From positions 1 through 64,000 of the forward strand of contig DWWA01000029.1 in assembly GCA_019119935.1 (NCBI GenBank): DNA of 64,000 bases, written 5' to 3'. This document shows positions 1-9,008 of the stretch, piece by piece. The stretch is from Candidatus Ruthenibacterium merdavium. Lineage in GTDB: Bacteria > Bacillota > Clostridia > Oscillospirales > Ruminococcaceae. Position 1 is the first letter of the stretch; the number at the start of each line of letters is the position of its first letter. Position numbers and translations under genes: made by a program. The notes below the pieces were generated by a model. That model saw only the letters and a list, made by a program, of their open reading frames with translations, did no database searches and was not told where the DNA came from.

Positions 1-65
1 TATTTATTGTGTTAATTAGTCATTTTTAACACAAAAAAAAATTCATTATTTGTTAAAAAAATCAA

Positions 66-94
66 TTCCAAACATATATAAAAATACATATAAT
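66..94 (+). promoter_or_regulatory. candidate promoter of first chemoreceptor gene
   Basis: A perfect -10 hexamer TATAAT lies at 89-94. The -35 at 66-71 (TTCCAA) is weak. The surrounding 1-160 stretch is AT-rich and holds no gene. No sigma-28 type promoter is evident. The leader to the start codon is about 95 nt. Confidence 0.35.
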
Positions 95-193
95 GATAGT
101 GAGAGCTGTATTGTTATGTGTTAACTTATTGCCCAAGTTAGCAGTATTTTCGGCTCCACCAATCAATCATCAAAAGGGAAGGACTGATGAAAG

Positions 194-2266
194 ATGAAAG
201 CAATGCCACAAGTGAGGCCGAAGACAAATGCTGAAGTAAAAGTAAGCGTTATTGTCAAATTAATTGCTGGCATCTTAATTCCTCTTACACTTGTTTTACT
301 GATCGCCGGGGCACTGATTACCGGCAATGTCAAAAAAACGATTACTCAGCTGGACGATTCTTATCTTTCAGCCGAAACACATCGTGCCGCTTGGCAGGTT
401 GATTCTTTTTTCTCTGAATTTCTCGGAATGATCCGCTCACATGCCAGCTCTCAGGCATTTCAGGATGTTCTGAACGATTGGGGCAAGGAAGATTTCAAAG
501 AGAGCGATTCGTTTCTTGCCGCAACGCAGGAATTAGACACCATTTATCAATCAAGCTCCAACAATTTAAAATCTGCTTGGCTGTGCAATGTTTCCGCCGG
601 CGGAGAAATTTTATTCTATAACGGGGAAATTTACGGCAAAGAAACTTTAGATGCCTCCCAACGCGACTGGTATCAAAATGTTATGAGCACAAAGAGCACT
701 GCCGTGAGCAGCGCTTACACCGACTCTGTCACAGGCGATACCGTTGTAGCAATTGTTGCGCCCGTCATGAAAGGCTCCGATGTTGTTGCAATTCTCGGCA
801 TTGACATCACAGTTTCCGGCTTAATTGAGGAACTCTCTAACGTTAAAATCGGCAGCAGCGGTTACATCACCTTATTCGATCCGAATAATACAATTGCTTT
901 CCATCCGGACGCTTCCCTGATCGGAAAAAATCTGTCAGAGATTGATTACTCGGAAAATGTCGCCCAAGCCATTGAAAACAAGCAAACACAAAGCAGTCTC
1001 TCTTATGTTCGCAGCGGACAAGTTTACCAAGGGTCTGTATATTACTTAGAAGACTTCGGCGGGGTGGTTCTTGGAATTTTACCCGAAGCAGAGTACTCTA
1101 CTTACATTACGCAGACCCTCGTTTCCATTGCAATTTGCTTTGTCATTTGCATTGTCGTTCTCGCTGTCATCATTACCTTCTTCGGCTTTAACATTACTCG
1201 TTCTGTCCGCAAACTGACGCACGCAGCCGGCGAGATTGCAAACGGTGCATTGGAGGTTGCTGTCGATGTGAAAGGCACGGACGAGGTGGCCGTTTTAGGG
1301 CATAATATTTACCTGATTGTCGGTAAGCTGAAAACTTACATGGATTGCATCGAGGAAATTTGTGATGTTCTGCACCAAATCGGCCACGGCAATTTGGATT
1401 TCACCTTACAGCACGACTATGCGGGTGAATTTTCGAAGGTAAAAGAAGAGCTTTTGCACGTTCAAAGCCTGCTTTCCGAAACGCTGCACGAAGTAGTTGT
1501 TGCAGCCGACCAAGTAAGCACCGGCGCAGAGCAGGTTGCTATCGGCGCACAATCTCAGGCACAAGGCGCCACGGAACAGGCCGCCAGTGCCGAACAGCTG
1601 ACCGCTACCGTTGGGCAGATTTCCGAGCATATCCATACAAGCAGCAAATACTTGGAAAACGCCAATGAAGAAATGACGGCGGTTGTTACAGAAGTTCGCT
1701 CCGGCGACGAAAAAATGGAACATATGCTGCAAGCGATGAATGAGATTACACAAAGCTCTTTGGAAATCGAAAAAATTATCAAGAGCATTGAAGACATTGC
1801 ATTCCAAACCAATATTCTTGCACTGAATGCCGCTGTGGAAGCCGCCCGCGCCGGGCAAGCCGGAAAGGGCTTTGCTGTTGTTGCAGATGAAGTGCGCAAT
1901 CTGGCCGGAAAATCGGCAGAAGCTTCTAAGACAACCGCAGCGCTGATCGAAAAAGCTTTGGCCGCTGTCCAAAACGGCAAAACCATTGCCGATGAAACAG
2001 CCGCTTCTTTCCATCGTGTGTTTGAAGGGGTCAACCGCGTTGCCGAACATACCGACCGCGTTGTACAAAGCTCTGAAGAGGAAGAAAAGCAAGTACAGCA
2101 AACAGCAATCGGTGTAGATCAAATTTCGTCTGTGATTCAAACAAACTCCGCCAGCGCGGAAGAAGCCGCCGCAGCCAGTGAAGAGCTTGCCGGGCAGGCT
2201 CGCATGATGAAAAATCTTGTTGGAAAGTTTCGTCTTCATGAAAAAGAGGACCTGAGCCGCTTCTGA
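194..2266 (+). CDS. methyl-accepting chemotaxis protein with dCache sensor, amino-acid type
   Basis: Transmembrane chemoreceptor of 690 aa that passes ligand signals to CheA/CheW. TM1 is at about residues 18-44, followed by a large extracellular dCache domain (about 45-300), TM2 (about 307-330), HAMP, and a methyl-accepting signalling hairpin with the conserved tip around [14 protein letters not shown]. In the dCache domain the residues that mark amino-acid-binding Cache sensors are largely present: R157, W159, Y160 (RDWY), Y175 and D177 (YTD) and D204 (GIDI); the tyrosine expected five residues before R157 is a leucine. The start at 194 follows a purine-rich GGGAAGG; an upstream ATG at 187 is out of frame. 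It stands alone, ending before a pair of hairpins. Ligand class is inferred from the motif; the receptor call itself is secure. Confidence 0.95.
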   Translation: MKAMPQVRPKTNAEVKVSVIVKLIAGILIPLTLVLLIAGALITGNVKKTITQLDDSYLSAETHRAAWQVDSFFSEFLGMIRSHASSQAFQDVLNDWGKEDFKESDSFLAATQELDTIYQSSSNNLKSAWLCNVSAGGEILFYNGEIYGKETLDASQRDWYQNVMSTKSTAVSSAYTDSVTGDTVVAIVAPVMKGSDVVAILGIDITVSGLIEELSNVKIGSSGYITLFDPNNTIAFHPDASLIGKNLSEIDYSENVAQAIENKQTQSSLSYVRSGQVYQGSVYYLEDFGGVVLGILPEAEYSTYITQTLVSIAICFVICIVVLAVIITFFGFNITRSVRKLTHAAGEIANGALEVAVDVKGTDEVAVLGHNIYLIVGKLKTYMDCIEEICDVLHQIGHGNLDFTLQHDYAGEFSKVKEELLHVQSLLSETLHEVVVAADQVSTGAEQVAIGAQSQAQGATEQAASAEQLTATVGQISEHIHTSSKYLENANEEMTAVVTEVRSGDEKMEHMLQAMNEITQSSLEIEKIIKSIEDIAFQTNILALNAAVEAARAGQAGKGFAVVADEVRNLAGKSAEASKTTAALIEKALAAVQNGKTIADETAASFHRVFEGVNRVAEHTDRVVQSSEEEEKQVQQTAIGVDQISSVIQTNSASAEEAAAASEELAGQARMMKNLVGKFRLHEKEDLSRF

Positions 2267-2337
2267 AAAGAGAAAAATACGCTAACAACGGCACAATAAA
2301 AACTTTTTCAACGCTATCGATTTCGGGCAATGAAAAA

Positions 2338-2419
2338 CAAGTCCGCAGAAAAGCTTTGGCTTTCCTGCGGACTTGTTTCAGTTTGTCAAAAAAGCTTCGC
2401 TTTTTCACAAACTGAAAAC
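2338..2419. terminator. two back-to-back hairpins (convergent terminator region)
   Basis: Two adjacent inverted repeats separate the chemoreceptor (plus) from the convergent DUF4130 gene (minus). The first pairs 2338-2348 with 2365-2375 (CAAGTCCGCAG arm), the second pairs about 2375-2386 with 2407-2419. Read on the minus strand, the last stem is followed by TTTTT, so termination of the minus-strand transcript is best supported. A plus-strand role is less clear. The remainder of 2420-2562 shows nothing further. Confidence 0.6.
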
Positions 2420-2562
2420 CCTATCTTAAACGGAAAAGAGGGCTAAGCCCCTTTTCTAAGCCTTTCCCCCTTACAGCACAGCTTCTTTCTGAATTGGGCG
2501 GCAGTTTTTCGACAGCCTCAAATTTGAATCAATCGCTTTTCATGCAGACAAACGTCTTTTGT

Positions 2563-3390
2563 TTATGGAAGCTCAATCCATGGCTGCTCGCTCGAAATCG
2601 GCCTTGGCGCACGAAGTGTTTGAGAAGAAACCGTCGGAGGGTCGGGCATAAACTCTGTCATATTGCTCCAATAGCGCATTGGGCAATGGGTACGGCGGCA
2701 AGTGGGGTTTTCCCTCTCTCGAATTGCAATCGTTTTATAAAAACAGCGCCACAGCGCACGCATTTGCGCTTCCTTTTCCGTAATGGGAGGAATGGTCAGC
2801 GCTTCTAAAGAAAGCAAGCTGCCAACGCCTGCCTTCCACATCAAGGCAACGCCGTGCGTATCGTCATAAATTAAAAAATCCTCCGCGGCATACCGTCCGC
2901 AAAAATGCGGCGCTAAGTAAGGCAAAACGAAATTTTTCGGTGTGATTTTTGCCACGAGTGCCTGGCCCGTATCGGTAAAACGCACAAACCCCTGCAATAA
3001 ATGTGCCTCATTATGTAAATGGCGCTGTGCCTCGTAAAGAGGCGCCACACGCGCATGGCTTCGCATGTAATAAACCTGTTTTCCGTAACGATAGCCAAAC
3101 AGTAAAAAACGCAAAATCAGCAATTCTTTTTGCGGTGCACAGCTGCAAAAGACATCGCGCACCAAATCAGCCGCGTCGGGACAAATCTTTTTGGGAATCG
3201 AATCATATACGCGCTGCGCGTGAGCTAGGTCGGTATTCACAAATACATCTTGGTAAAAACTTGGCTGCGCAATCGACTGCTCACAAATATCCACCGGAGC
3301 AGTTCTGGTGTACACCGCTTCAAACACACAAGATAAAAACCCTTCAAAGCTTCCGTCGTAAAGATACCTTACATCCGACGCAAAAGACAT
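2563..3390 (-). CDS. DUF4130 / TIGR03915-type putative DNA metabolism protein
   Basis: A 275-aa protein of the family that accompanies a radical-SAM protein and is often fused or linked to uracil-DNA-glycosylase domains, hence its 'probable DNA metabolism' name; the reaction is unknown. Family-like landmarks are the N-terminal YLYDGSFEGFLSCVFEA block, a central HNEAHLLQGFVRF block and the late block with FYKTIAIRERENP and PMRYWSNMTEF. The start at 3390 has a GGGAGGAAG site and overlaps the end of the radical-SAM gene by 22 nt, showing translational coupling. The last 30 residues after the MTEF block look like a non-conserved tail. Probably co-regulated with the adjacent S24 repressor. Confidence 0.85.
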   Translation of the reverse strand: MSFASDVRYLYDGSFEGFLSCVFEAVYTRTAPVDICEQSIAQPSFYQDVFVNTDLAHAQRVYDSIPKKICPDAADLVRDVFCSCAPQKELLILRFLLFGYRYGKQVYYMRSHARVAPLYEAQRHLHNEAHLLQGFVRFTDTGQALVAKITPKNFVLPYLAPHFCGRYAAEDFLIYDDTHGVALMWKAGVGSLLSLEALTIPPITEKEAQMRALWRCFYKTIAIRERENPTCRRTHCPMRYWSNMTEFMPDPPTVSSQTLRAPRPISSEQPWIELP

Positions 3391-4706
3391 GAAACAGCTT
3401 CCTCCCTTTTTTCTAACAGTGACGCATCACCCGGCAAAGCAAACGACTGCTGCGTCGGTGTAAAAAATGATAATTGCTCACAGCCGAAATGAAACGCCTG
3501 TCCGTCAAGCAGGGAATGCAGAATTTGGGCTCGGCTCGGCGGCGCTTGAAATCGCCTTGTTCCAAAGTCCGCGCAGATGATAAAATATTGTGCACGCTTG
3601 AGCACAACGCCCATTTTTTTGAGATCCGGCAAAGACAAACGCCCCGCGCGGCGCGCCGTACAAATTCTGCGTGCGCTTTTCACGCCGATGCCCGGCACGC
3701 GCAGAAGCTGCTCGTAAGTACAGGAATTGACATCCACAGGAAATTCTTCAAGATGATGCAGCGCCCAGTTGCATTTTGGGTCTATGTAAGGGTTAAAATT
3801 TTCCTGTGTTTCATCCAGCAGGTCTTGGGCCTGAAAACCATAAAAACGCAAAAGCCAATCTGCCTGATACAGCCGGTGTTCCCGCAAAAGCGGCGGCGGA
3901 GTGGAAGCATCGGGCAGTGCCGCATCCTGCACCACCGGAATATAAGCCGAGTAAAACACTCGTTTCAGCCCGTAGCGCTGATAAAGCCCTTCGGTCAAAC
4001 GTAAAATCTGACGGTCGCTTTCGCTACTGGCCCCCACAATCATCTGTGTACTTTGGCCCGCGGGCGCAAAACGCGGAGCATGGCGATACCGGACCAAATC
4101 GGTTTGATTCTCTTGAATTCCGATGCGCACCTGTTTCATCGGGGCCAAAATACCGGCCTTTGTTTTTTCGGGCGCCAACCGGCGCAGGCTGTCCTCGCTC
4201 GGCAGTTCAATATTGACGCTCAAGCGGTCTGCCAGCAGACCCAACTGCTCAATCAAAATGGGGCTGGCACCGGGAATCGTCTTTGCGTGAATATAGCCTC
4301 GAAAACCGTATTCCTCCCGCAGCAAGCGCAGCGCCTCAATCATGCGTTCCATGGTACTGTCGGCGCTCCCACAAACGGCACTGGACAGAAAAAGCCCTTC
4401 AATATAATTGCGCCGATAAAATTCAATCGTCAGCTCGGCAAGCTCTCTCGGAGAGAAGGCGGCACGCGGGACGTCACGCGAGCGGCGATTGACGCAGTAT
4501 TTGCAGTCATAAACACAAAAATTCGTCAGCAGCACTTTCAGCAGGCTGATGCAGCGGCCATCCGCAGAAAAAGCATGACAAATTCCCTGGGGTGCAGCAC
4601 TGCCAAGGCCGGATGCATTCCCCGCACGCTGAACGCCCGACGAAGTACACGCGACATCGTACTTTGCACTGTCTGTTAAAATCGACAGTTTTTGCATTAA
4701 ATCCAT
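3369..4706 (-). CDS. radical SAM protein linked to DNA modification/repair (TIGR03916 type)
   Basis: A 445-aa radical SAM enzyme. The cluster-binding motif is visible as C64-x3-C68-x2-C71 (FCVYDCKYC). A helix-hairpin-helix segment near the C-terminus (LRVPGIGVKSARRI) points to nucleic-acid binding. This family is paired with DUF4130 proteins and is described as a putative DNA modification/repair protein; the substrate is unknown. The start at 4706 was chosen because GGGGAGAG sits 9 nt upstream; an in-frame upstream start at 4751 would extend the protein into the repeat-bearing control region and lacks a ribosome site. The gene follows the S24 repressor in the same direction, with perfect 16-nt direct repeats between them. 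Confidence 0.88.
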   Translation of the reverse strand: MDLMQKLSILTDSAKYDVACTSSGVQRAGNASGLGSAAPQGICHAFSADGRCISLLKVLLTNFCVYDCKYCVNRRSRDVPRAAFSPRELAELTIEFYRRNYIEGLFLSSAVCGSADSTMERMIEALRLLREEYGFRGYIHAKTIPGASPILIEQLGLLADRLSVNIELPSEDSLRRLAPEKTKAGILAPMKQVRIGIQENQTDLVRYRHAPRFAPAGQSTQMIVGASSESDRQILRLTEGLYQRYGLKRVFYSAYIPVVQDAALPDASTPPPLLREHRLYQADWLLRFYGFQAQDLLDETQENFNPYIDPKCNWALHHLEEFPVDVNSCTYEQLLRVPGIGVKSARRICTARRAGRLSLPDLKKMGVVLKRAQYFIICADFGTRRFQAPPSRAQILHSLLDGQAFHFGCEQLSFFTPTQQSFALPGDASLLEKREEAVSCLLRRM

Positions 4707-4750
4707 TCTTCGCTCTCCCCTTTGCAGGTATCGCTTTTTCAAGCGGCACA

Positions 4751-4784
4751 AATAATACTATTCGTAATAATAATACTATTCGTA
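4751..4784. repeat. 16-nt perfect direct repeat, candidate operator of the radical-SAM gene
   Basis: AATAATACTATTCGTA occurs at 4751-4766 and again at 4769-4784, an 18-nt period. Each unit contains the near-palindrome AATACTATT. It lies directly between the stop codon of the S24 repressor and the radical-SAM start, in the place of that gene's promoter. This suggests an operator, but the binding protein is inferred from position only. Confidence 0.55.
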
Positions 4785-4785
4785 T

Positions 4786-5394
4786 TTACCAGCGTCGAAT
4801 GGTTTGCACCACTTTTCCCGCAATAAAGAGAGAGTCGAGGTCTTCGCCCGTTAAAATCTGAGGAGGATAGGCCGGGTTAAACGGCTGGAGCACAACGGTA
4901 TCGCCTTTAATGACATATTTTTTCAGCGTTCCCTCCCCTTCTCCAAATACTACCACACCTAAATCGCCGGAATTTAGCGTATTTTGTCGATGAACCAGTG
5001 CCAAATCTCCTTCGCAAATGCGCGGTTCCATGCTGTCGCCTTTCACTTCCAGATAAAAATAGCTTTCCGGGTCTTTCACGCGGGCATATTCCCGCCCCAG
5101 CTCTTCCTGTTCAGCGAACAAACCGTAACCCGCACGCACGGTTCCTAAAATCGGCACCAAACATTCCTGCACCGCATGATAAGGCTGTATATTGTCGCAC
5201 ACATCAAGCCCCAGCAAAACATCGCTGGGCACACTTAAAATTTCCGCTAATTTTGCAATCGTCTGCGGGTCGGGCGTTGCGGTTCCGCGTTCCCACTTTC
5301 CTACGGCCTGCTGGGTCATTCCAAGCTGCTGGGCAAGGCTTGCCTGAGAAAGCCCTTGCTTTTTGCGCAGTTCTTTTAATCTCTGTGCAAACAC
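4786..5394 (-). CDS. LexA-like XRE/S24 self-cleaving repressor
   Basis: A 202-aa transcription repressor. Residues 1-62 form an XRE-type helix-turn-helix (QGLSQASLAQQLGMTQQAVGKWE... pattern) and residues about 78-200 an S24 peptidase domain. The self-cleavage machinery is visible: the Ala-Gly bond A88-G89 (VRAGYG), nucleophile S121 (KGDSMEP) and general base K158 (TLKKY). Such proteins are inactivated by RecA-stimulated autocleavage after DNA damage, so an SOS-like role is likely but inferred. Translation begins at a GTG at 5394, 8 nt after AAGGAG. The neighbouring radical-SAM/DUF4130 pair fits a damage-response module. A phage-derived origin is possible, but no phage genes are nearby. Confidence 0.9.
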   Translation of the reverse strand: MFAQRLKELRKKQGLSQASLAQQLGMTQQAVGKWERGTATPDPQTIAKLAEILSVPSDVLLGLDVCDNIQPYHAVQECLVPILGTVRAGYGLFAEQEELGREYARVKDPESYFYLEVKGDSMEPRICEGDLALVHRQNTLNSGDLGVVVFGEGEGTLKKYVIKGDTVVLQPFNPAYPPQILTGEDLDSLFIAGKVVQTIRRW

Positions 5395-5443
5395 AAGTAT
5401 CCACTCCTTATTCTGCTTCCTGCAAAAGCGGTTTGTTTTTCTT

Positions 5444-5498
5444 ATTTTACTACTAAAAGTTGTTTTTGTAAAGCAAAATTACACCTAAAAGTTGTTTT
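5444..5498 (-). promoter_or_regulatory. promoter and candidate autoregulatory operator of the S24 repressor
   Basis: On the minus strand, -35 TTTACA (5467-5472) and -10 TAAAAT (5444-5449) are 17 nt apart. A 14-nt sequence (plus strand CTAAAAGTTGTTTT) fills most of the spacer at 5453-5466 and recurs exactly at 5485-5498, 32 nt away, i.e. three helical turns. A repressor bound to both copies would block RNA polymerase. Autoregulation is inferred from position. Confidence 0.6.
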
Positions 5499-5504
5499 AT
5501 GGCA

Positions 5505-5539
5505 TAAAAAATCCGCTCTGTGCAACATACACAGAGCGG
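5505..5539 (-). terminator. terminator of the lacto-N-biose operon
   Basis: Perfect 10-bp stem, CCGCTCTGTG at 5513-5522 with CACAGAGCGG at 5530-5539, followed on the minus strand by TTTTTT. It lies just downstream of the phosphorylase stop codon. Confidence 0.85.
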
Positions 5540-5571
5540 AACAGGCCGATACCAATCGGATTTTACTTTGA

Positions 5572-7737
5572 TTAGATTTCGTACCACTTGATCTCGTTGG
5601 CTTCCATGTCAAGCTCAAAGCTGGAGCCATCGCCCTTATATACGGTGGTGTGCTGGGGTTCATAAGTATTGTTGACCACGCAGTACTTACCGTTTTTGAC
5701 ATAGGCGTGCACTTCAACATTGAAGTTGGAAGAGAACCATTTGTGCAAGTCGGCTTCGTCGTGGGTAGACCACAAAATGGCGCGATAGAGGATACGGCTG
5801 TTCTCAAAGCTGTACGGCAAACCGCTGATGTAAACGCTGCGGCCTTTTCCGAATTCATTGACAGCCATCTGCACTTCTTTTTCACGCTGCACGAGAATCT
5901 GAGCACCTTCCAAAGCATAAATGGACTTCTTGCCCTCGCCGAAATCAACTTCTTTCGTCGTGTCGGCCAAGATGAAGTGATCTTTGTGCTCTTCCCAGTT
6001 GTATTTGTCGTAGTTCAGCGTAAAGCCGGTTTCTTTTTCTACGCCCATGACACCGGCCAGCTGTAAATAGCGGCCTTCATACTGGTGGCCTGCCGGCTCA
6101 CCCACACCGATGAAGCCGCCGCCGTTGTGGACAAACGCCTTAATTGCCGTTGCAATGTCGGCATCCTCCCATACAGCGCCGCCCGTGTGTGCGGTATCCC
6201 CGTCACCCACGTTGATGATAACGTCAATCTCATCCAAAACAGACGGATTTTCTTTGATGTCGTCAAAGCTGATAAACTTCACATCAAACGGAGCGCCCGA
6301 CAACGCCTCAATGATACCTGCATAGCTGTAATTCTGCTTTTGATACAGCGCATGGTGTACCATGTGGCAGCCCCAGCTGCGGCACTTGCCCCAGCTGTTC
6401 AGGACGGCAACGGTCTTGACACAATACGGTGTCGTACCTTTGATGTTTTCGTACAGCACGCGGAACTCATTGCAAACGCTCTCGATGTAATCAATAAACT
6501 CGGGGAATTCCAGTGCCAGCTTTAAGTAGCCGCCGTATCCGATGCGGTCAATGGGCTTGCGCAGAATGGCGCGGCGCGCTGTCACCCAGTTTTCCTTACC
6601 CTCTTTCACAGGGTCGCCGCCCTCATGGAAGGTATCGGGGAAGAAGTACGGCAGGAAGCGGCCTTCCGTGTATTTGACGCCGGGAATATCGCTGATCAAG
6701 CGCAGGGTGGAGCCGTTGCCGACGCTGCCGACAACCGCATCCAAACCGATGGTTTTAAACTCATCCATAAACGGCTCGGTACCGATAAAGTGGTCTCCGA
6801 GGAACATCATCGCCTCTTTGCCCAGCTCATGGGTAATGTCCACCATCTCTTTTGCCAGCTTTGCCACTTCGCGGCGCTGGAAAGCCATAAAGTCTTTAAA
6901 CTCTTTAGAAGGCACACGATACTGGTTGTTGTAATAGCCCTGGTCAATGATGAACTCGGGGCGGAATTTGTAGCCCACTTCCTTTTCAAACTGCTCCAAG
7001 ATATACGGAGAAACGGAAGCGGAATAGCCATACCAGTCTACGTATTTTTCGCGTTTGAGTTCGTCGAACATCAGCGTAAACTGATGGAAGAACGTGGTGT
7101 AGCGAATCACGTTGACATAGGGATGATCTGCAATAAATTTGCGCAGGCGCTCCATCGTAAACTTGTGCGTTTTGGGCTGGCGCACGTCAAACGTAATTTG
7201 ATGCTCAAAATTCTGCCAGTTGTTCGTGACAGCATTGTACATATGAACGGGGTCCCAAATCAGATATGCCAAAAAGCTGACGGTGTAATCGTGGAACGCC
7301 TTCGGCTCGGCAATCTCAACACAGCCTGTTTCCTTGTTGTAGCACCATGCGTCGGTGGATACCACTTCACCCGTCGTGCGGTCGATCACTTCCCACCAGC
7401 GCTTGATGTCGTCGCGGGTGTTCACTTCCATCAGCTCGTCGGAAATGCCTTTCATCAAAGGAATTTCCAGCTTGCCCTCTGTTGCCGTGTAAAAGCCGGT
7501 CATGATGTAGCACTGCTGCACTTCATCCGGGTTTGCCTTCGCCCAGGCGTTATCTTTACGAGTGGTATAATAAGTAGAATAAATTTTCGCCCCAACCTGT
7601 GTCAGCTCCTCCGGGAACTCGGTGCCGTCACAGTCGCGAATGGCGTCAGCGCCCCAGCGCTTTAAAATATCAATCGTTTCCGGCACAATATCGAGGTTGG
7701 TCGGAATGGTTACACGGCCTTTGTTTAAATCGCTCAT
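5572..7737 (-). CDS. lnpA: 1,3-beta-galactosyl-N-acetylhexosamine phosphorylase (GH112)
   Basis: Cytoplasmic enzyme that phosphorolyses lacto-N-biose or galacto-N-biose to galactose-1-phosphate plus GlcNAc or GalNAc. The 721-aa product shows the GH112 signature over its whole length, from the N-terminal RVTIPTNLDIVPETIDI block through the barrel (FLGDHFIGTEPFMDEFKTIGLDAVVGSVG region) to the glutamine-amidotransferase-like middle domain (VDVIINVGDGDTAHTGG) and the C-terminal beta domain. The start at 7737 follows AAAGGAG; an upstream in-frame extension to 7836 has no ribosome site and crosses a hairpin. Last gene of the importer operon and terminated at 5505-5539. It supplies Gal-1-P to GalT/GalE and HexNAc to NahK. 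Typical of mucin- or milk-glycan users. Confidence 0.95.
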   Translation of the reverse strand: MSDLNKGRVTIPTNLDIVPETIDILKRWGADAIRDCDGTEFPEELTQVGAKIYSTYYTTRKDNAWAKANPDEVQQCYIMTGFYTATEGKLEIPLMKGISDELMEVNTRDDIKRWWEVIDRTTGEVVSTDAWCYNKETGCVEIAEPKAFHDYTVSFLAYLIWDPVHMYNAVTNNWQNFEHQITFDVRQPKTHKFTMERLRKFIADHPYVNVIRYTTFFHQFTLMFDELKREKYVDWYGYSASVSPYILEQFEKEVGYKFRPEFIIDQGYYNNQYRVPSKEFKDFMAFQRREVAKLAKEMVDITHELGKEAMMFLGDHFIGTEPFMDEFKTIGLDAVVGSVGNGSTLRLISDIPGVKYTEGRFLPYFFPDTFHEGGDPVKEGKENWVTARRAILRKPIDRIGYGGYLKLALEFPEFIDYIESVCNEFRVLYENIKGTTPYCVKTVAVLNSWGKCRSWGCHMVHHALYQKQNYSYAGIIEALSGAPFDVKFISFDDIKENPSVLDEIDVIINVGDGDTAHTGGAVWEDADIATAIKAFVHNGGGFIGVGEPAGHQYEGRYLQLAGVMGVEKETGFTLNYDKYNWEEHKDHFILADTTKEVDFGEGKKSIYALEGAQILVQREKEVQMAVNEFGKGRSVYISGLPYSFENSRILYRAILWSTHDEADLHKWFSSNFNVEVHAYVKNGKYCVVNNTYEPQHTTVYKGDGSSFELDMEANEIKWYEI

Positions 7738-7802
7738 TGCGGATACTCCTTTGTATTTCAAATTGGTTTCACGTTCAGCGCAAGCTTTCGCAGCGCATAA
7801 TA

Positions 7803-7843
7803 ACAGGCTTTGCACCCAGTGTGCATTGCGGTACAAAGCCTGT
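7803..7843 (-). other. intercistronic hairpin before lnpA
   Basis: ACAGGCTTTG (7803-7812) pairs with CAAAGCCTGT (7834-7843). It sits in the 141-nt gap between the small membrane-protein gene and lnpA. On the minus strand no clean T-run follows (TTATTATG), so it may stabilise or process the mRNA rather than end it. Confidence 0.4.
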
Positions 7844-7878
7844 TTTCTTGAGGTTTTAAAAGCGGCATGGGCCGAAAT

Positions 7879-8082
7879 TTATTTTGTAAAGGGCTTATTG
7901 TAGAGGTACAAAAGCACTAAGATGCCCGCTAAACCCAGCAGCTCAGTGCCGAGGCCGCCGATTCCTTTGGACAAATCGCCGGAAAAGCCGTAGTTGTGTC
8001 CGAAGATAACCAATCCGATGCATACCAGCACGGCCACAAGGCCCACAACAACCCTCAGCTTTTTCTTTGCATATTCGTTCAT
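7879..8082 (-). CDS. small two-span membrane protein of the lacto-N-biose operon
   Basis: A 67-aa protein with a basic N-terminus (MNEYAKKKLR), a hydrophobic segment at about residues 11-28 and a second at about 46-60. The start at 8082 is set by AAGGAGG 9 nt upstream; the frame is open further up but that part overlaps the permease end. It lies between the second permease (15 nt upstream) and lnpA, in the same operon. I do not recognise the family. An accessory role to the importer is possible from position only. Confidence 0.7.
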   Translation of the reverse strand: MNEYAKKKLRVVVGLVAVLVCIGLVIFGHNYGFSGDLSKGIGGLGTELLGLAGILVLLYLYNKPFTK

Positions 8083-8096
8083 TGCTTTTCGCCTCC

Positions 8097-8999
8097 TTAA
8101 CCCTTCAGGCCGCCCAAGGTCATGCCTTGTGTCAGCTTTTTCTGCACGCACATATACAGAATCAATGTGGGCAGCATCACCATCACCATACCGGCGTACA
8201 TCTGGCCGTACTCCGCCTTTGCGTTCTGTGCCTTCATCAAGTTCAGCAAGCCCACAGGCAGCGTGCGTGCGCCGTTGGGGTCGGTCAGCATCGTCATGGA
8301 AATGATGTACTCATTCCAGTAAGCCAGGAACTCGAACAAAATAACCGTAATAATGCTGGGCTTTGCCATCGGCAGAATGATGCGAACCATGGTGGTGAAG
8401 TAGCCTGCGCCGTCCACATAAGCAGCTTCCTCATAGTCCTTTGGCAAGGTAGCAAGGTAACCGCTGAGCAAGTAGATGGTAAACGGCAGTGTTGTAGAAG
8501 CCAGCACCACGGAAACAACAAAGGGGTTATTTAAGAAGAACGTGCTGCCAAATATACTTTTGACAACTTTATCGCCGGAAACAAACATCAAGAAGATAGG
8601 AACGACGATGTAGCTCACGTTGATGAAAAGGCCCGCCATGAAACAGGTGTTGAGCACTTTACTGCCCCAGAAGCGGTAGCGGCTGAGCACATAGGATGCC
8701 GGCAGAGCAACCAGCAACAGAATAAACAGCGAAAGCGCTGTGATCATCACGGAATAGAAGAAGTAATCGCCCATGCGCGCTTTTGTCCACGCATCGACAA
8801 AATTCTGTAAGTAAACGCCCTGCGGAAGCGCAAAGGGATTGCCGTAAAACTCTGTGTTTTGCTTGATGGATGCCATAAACACCCACGCAACAGGAACCAC
8901 AATGGCAATCAGCAATGCGACGAGCAAAATATAAATAATAACTTTCGGCACAATGCTTGTTTTCGTGCCTGCAACTTTTTCGTTCATTCGCACATACAC
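8097..8999 (-). CDS. carbohydrate ABC transporter permease (MalG type)
   Basis: A 300-aa inner membrane subunit of a CUT1-type sugar importer. Six hydrophobic segments are evident, and the cytoplasmic EAA-like loop that docks the ATPase reads EEAAYVDGAGYFTTMVRIILPMAKP. The start at 8999 (MYVRMNEK) is preceded by AGGAAGG; the internal ATG at 8987 is farther from it. It follows the MalF-type permease by 9 nt and pairs with it. The ATPase subunit is not encoded here, so a shared MsmK-type ATPase elsewhere is likely. Substrate is inferred from lnpA to be galacto-/lacto-N-biose. Confidence 0.92.
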   Translation of the reverse strand: MYVRMNEKVAGTKTSIVPKVIIYILLVALLIAIVVPVAWVFMASIKQNTEFYGNPFALPQGVYLQNFVDAWTKARMGDYFFYSVMITALSLFILLLVALPASYVLSRYRFWGSKVLNTCFMAGLFINVSYIVVPIFLMFVSGDKVVKSIFGSTFFLNNPFVVSVVLASTTLPFTIYLLSGYLATLPKDYEEAAYVDGAGYFTTMVRIILPMAKPSIITVILFEFLAYWNEYIISMTMLTDPNGARTLPVGLLNLMKAQNAKAEYGQMYAGMVMVMLPTLILYMCVQKKLTQGMTLGGLKG

Positions 9000-9008
9000 C
9001 GTCCTTCC

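Noticed and set aside
1406..2239. Long minus-strand frames opposite the chemoreceptor and several other genes
   Set aside because: They mirror the codon pattern of well-supported genes and have no ribosome sites or family resemblance.
4786..5394. S24 repressor as the sign of a prophage
   Set aside because: No other phage genes flank it; the neighbours are a radical-SAM/DUF4130 pair and a sugar operon.
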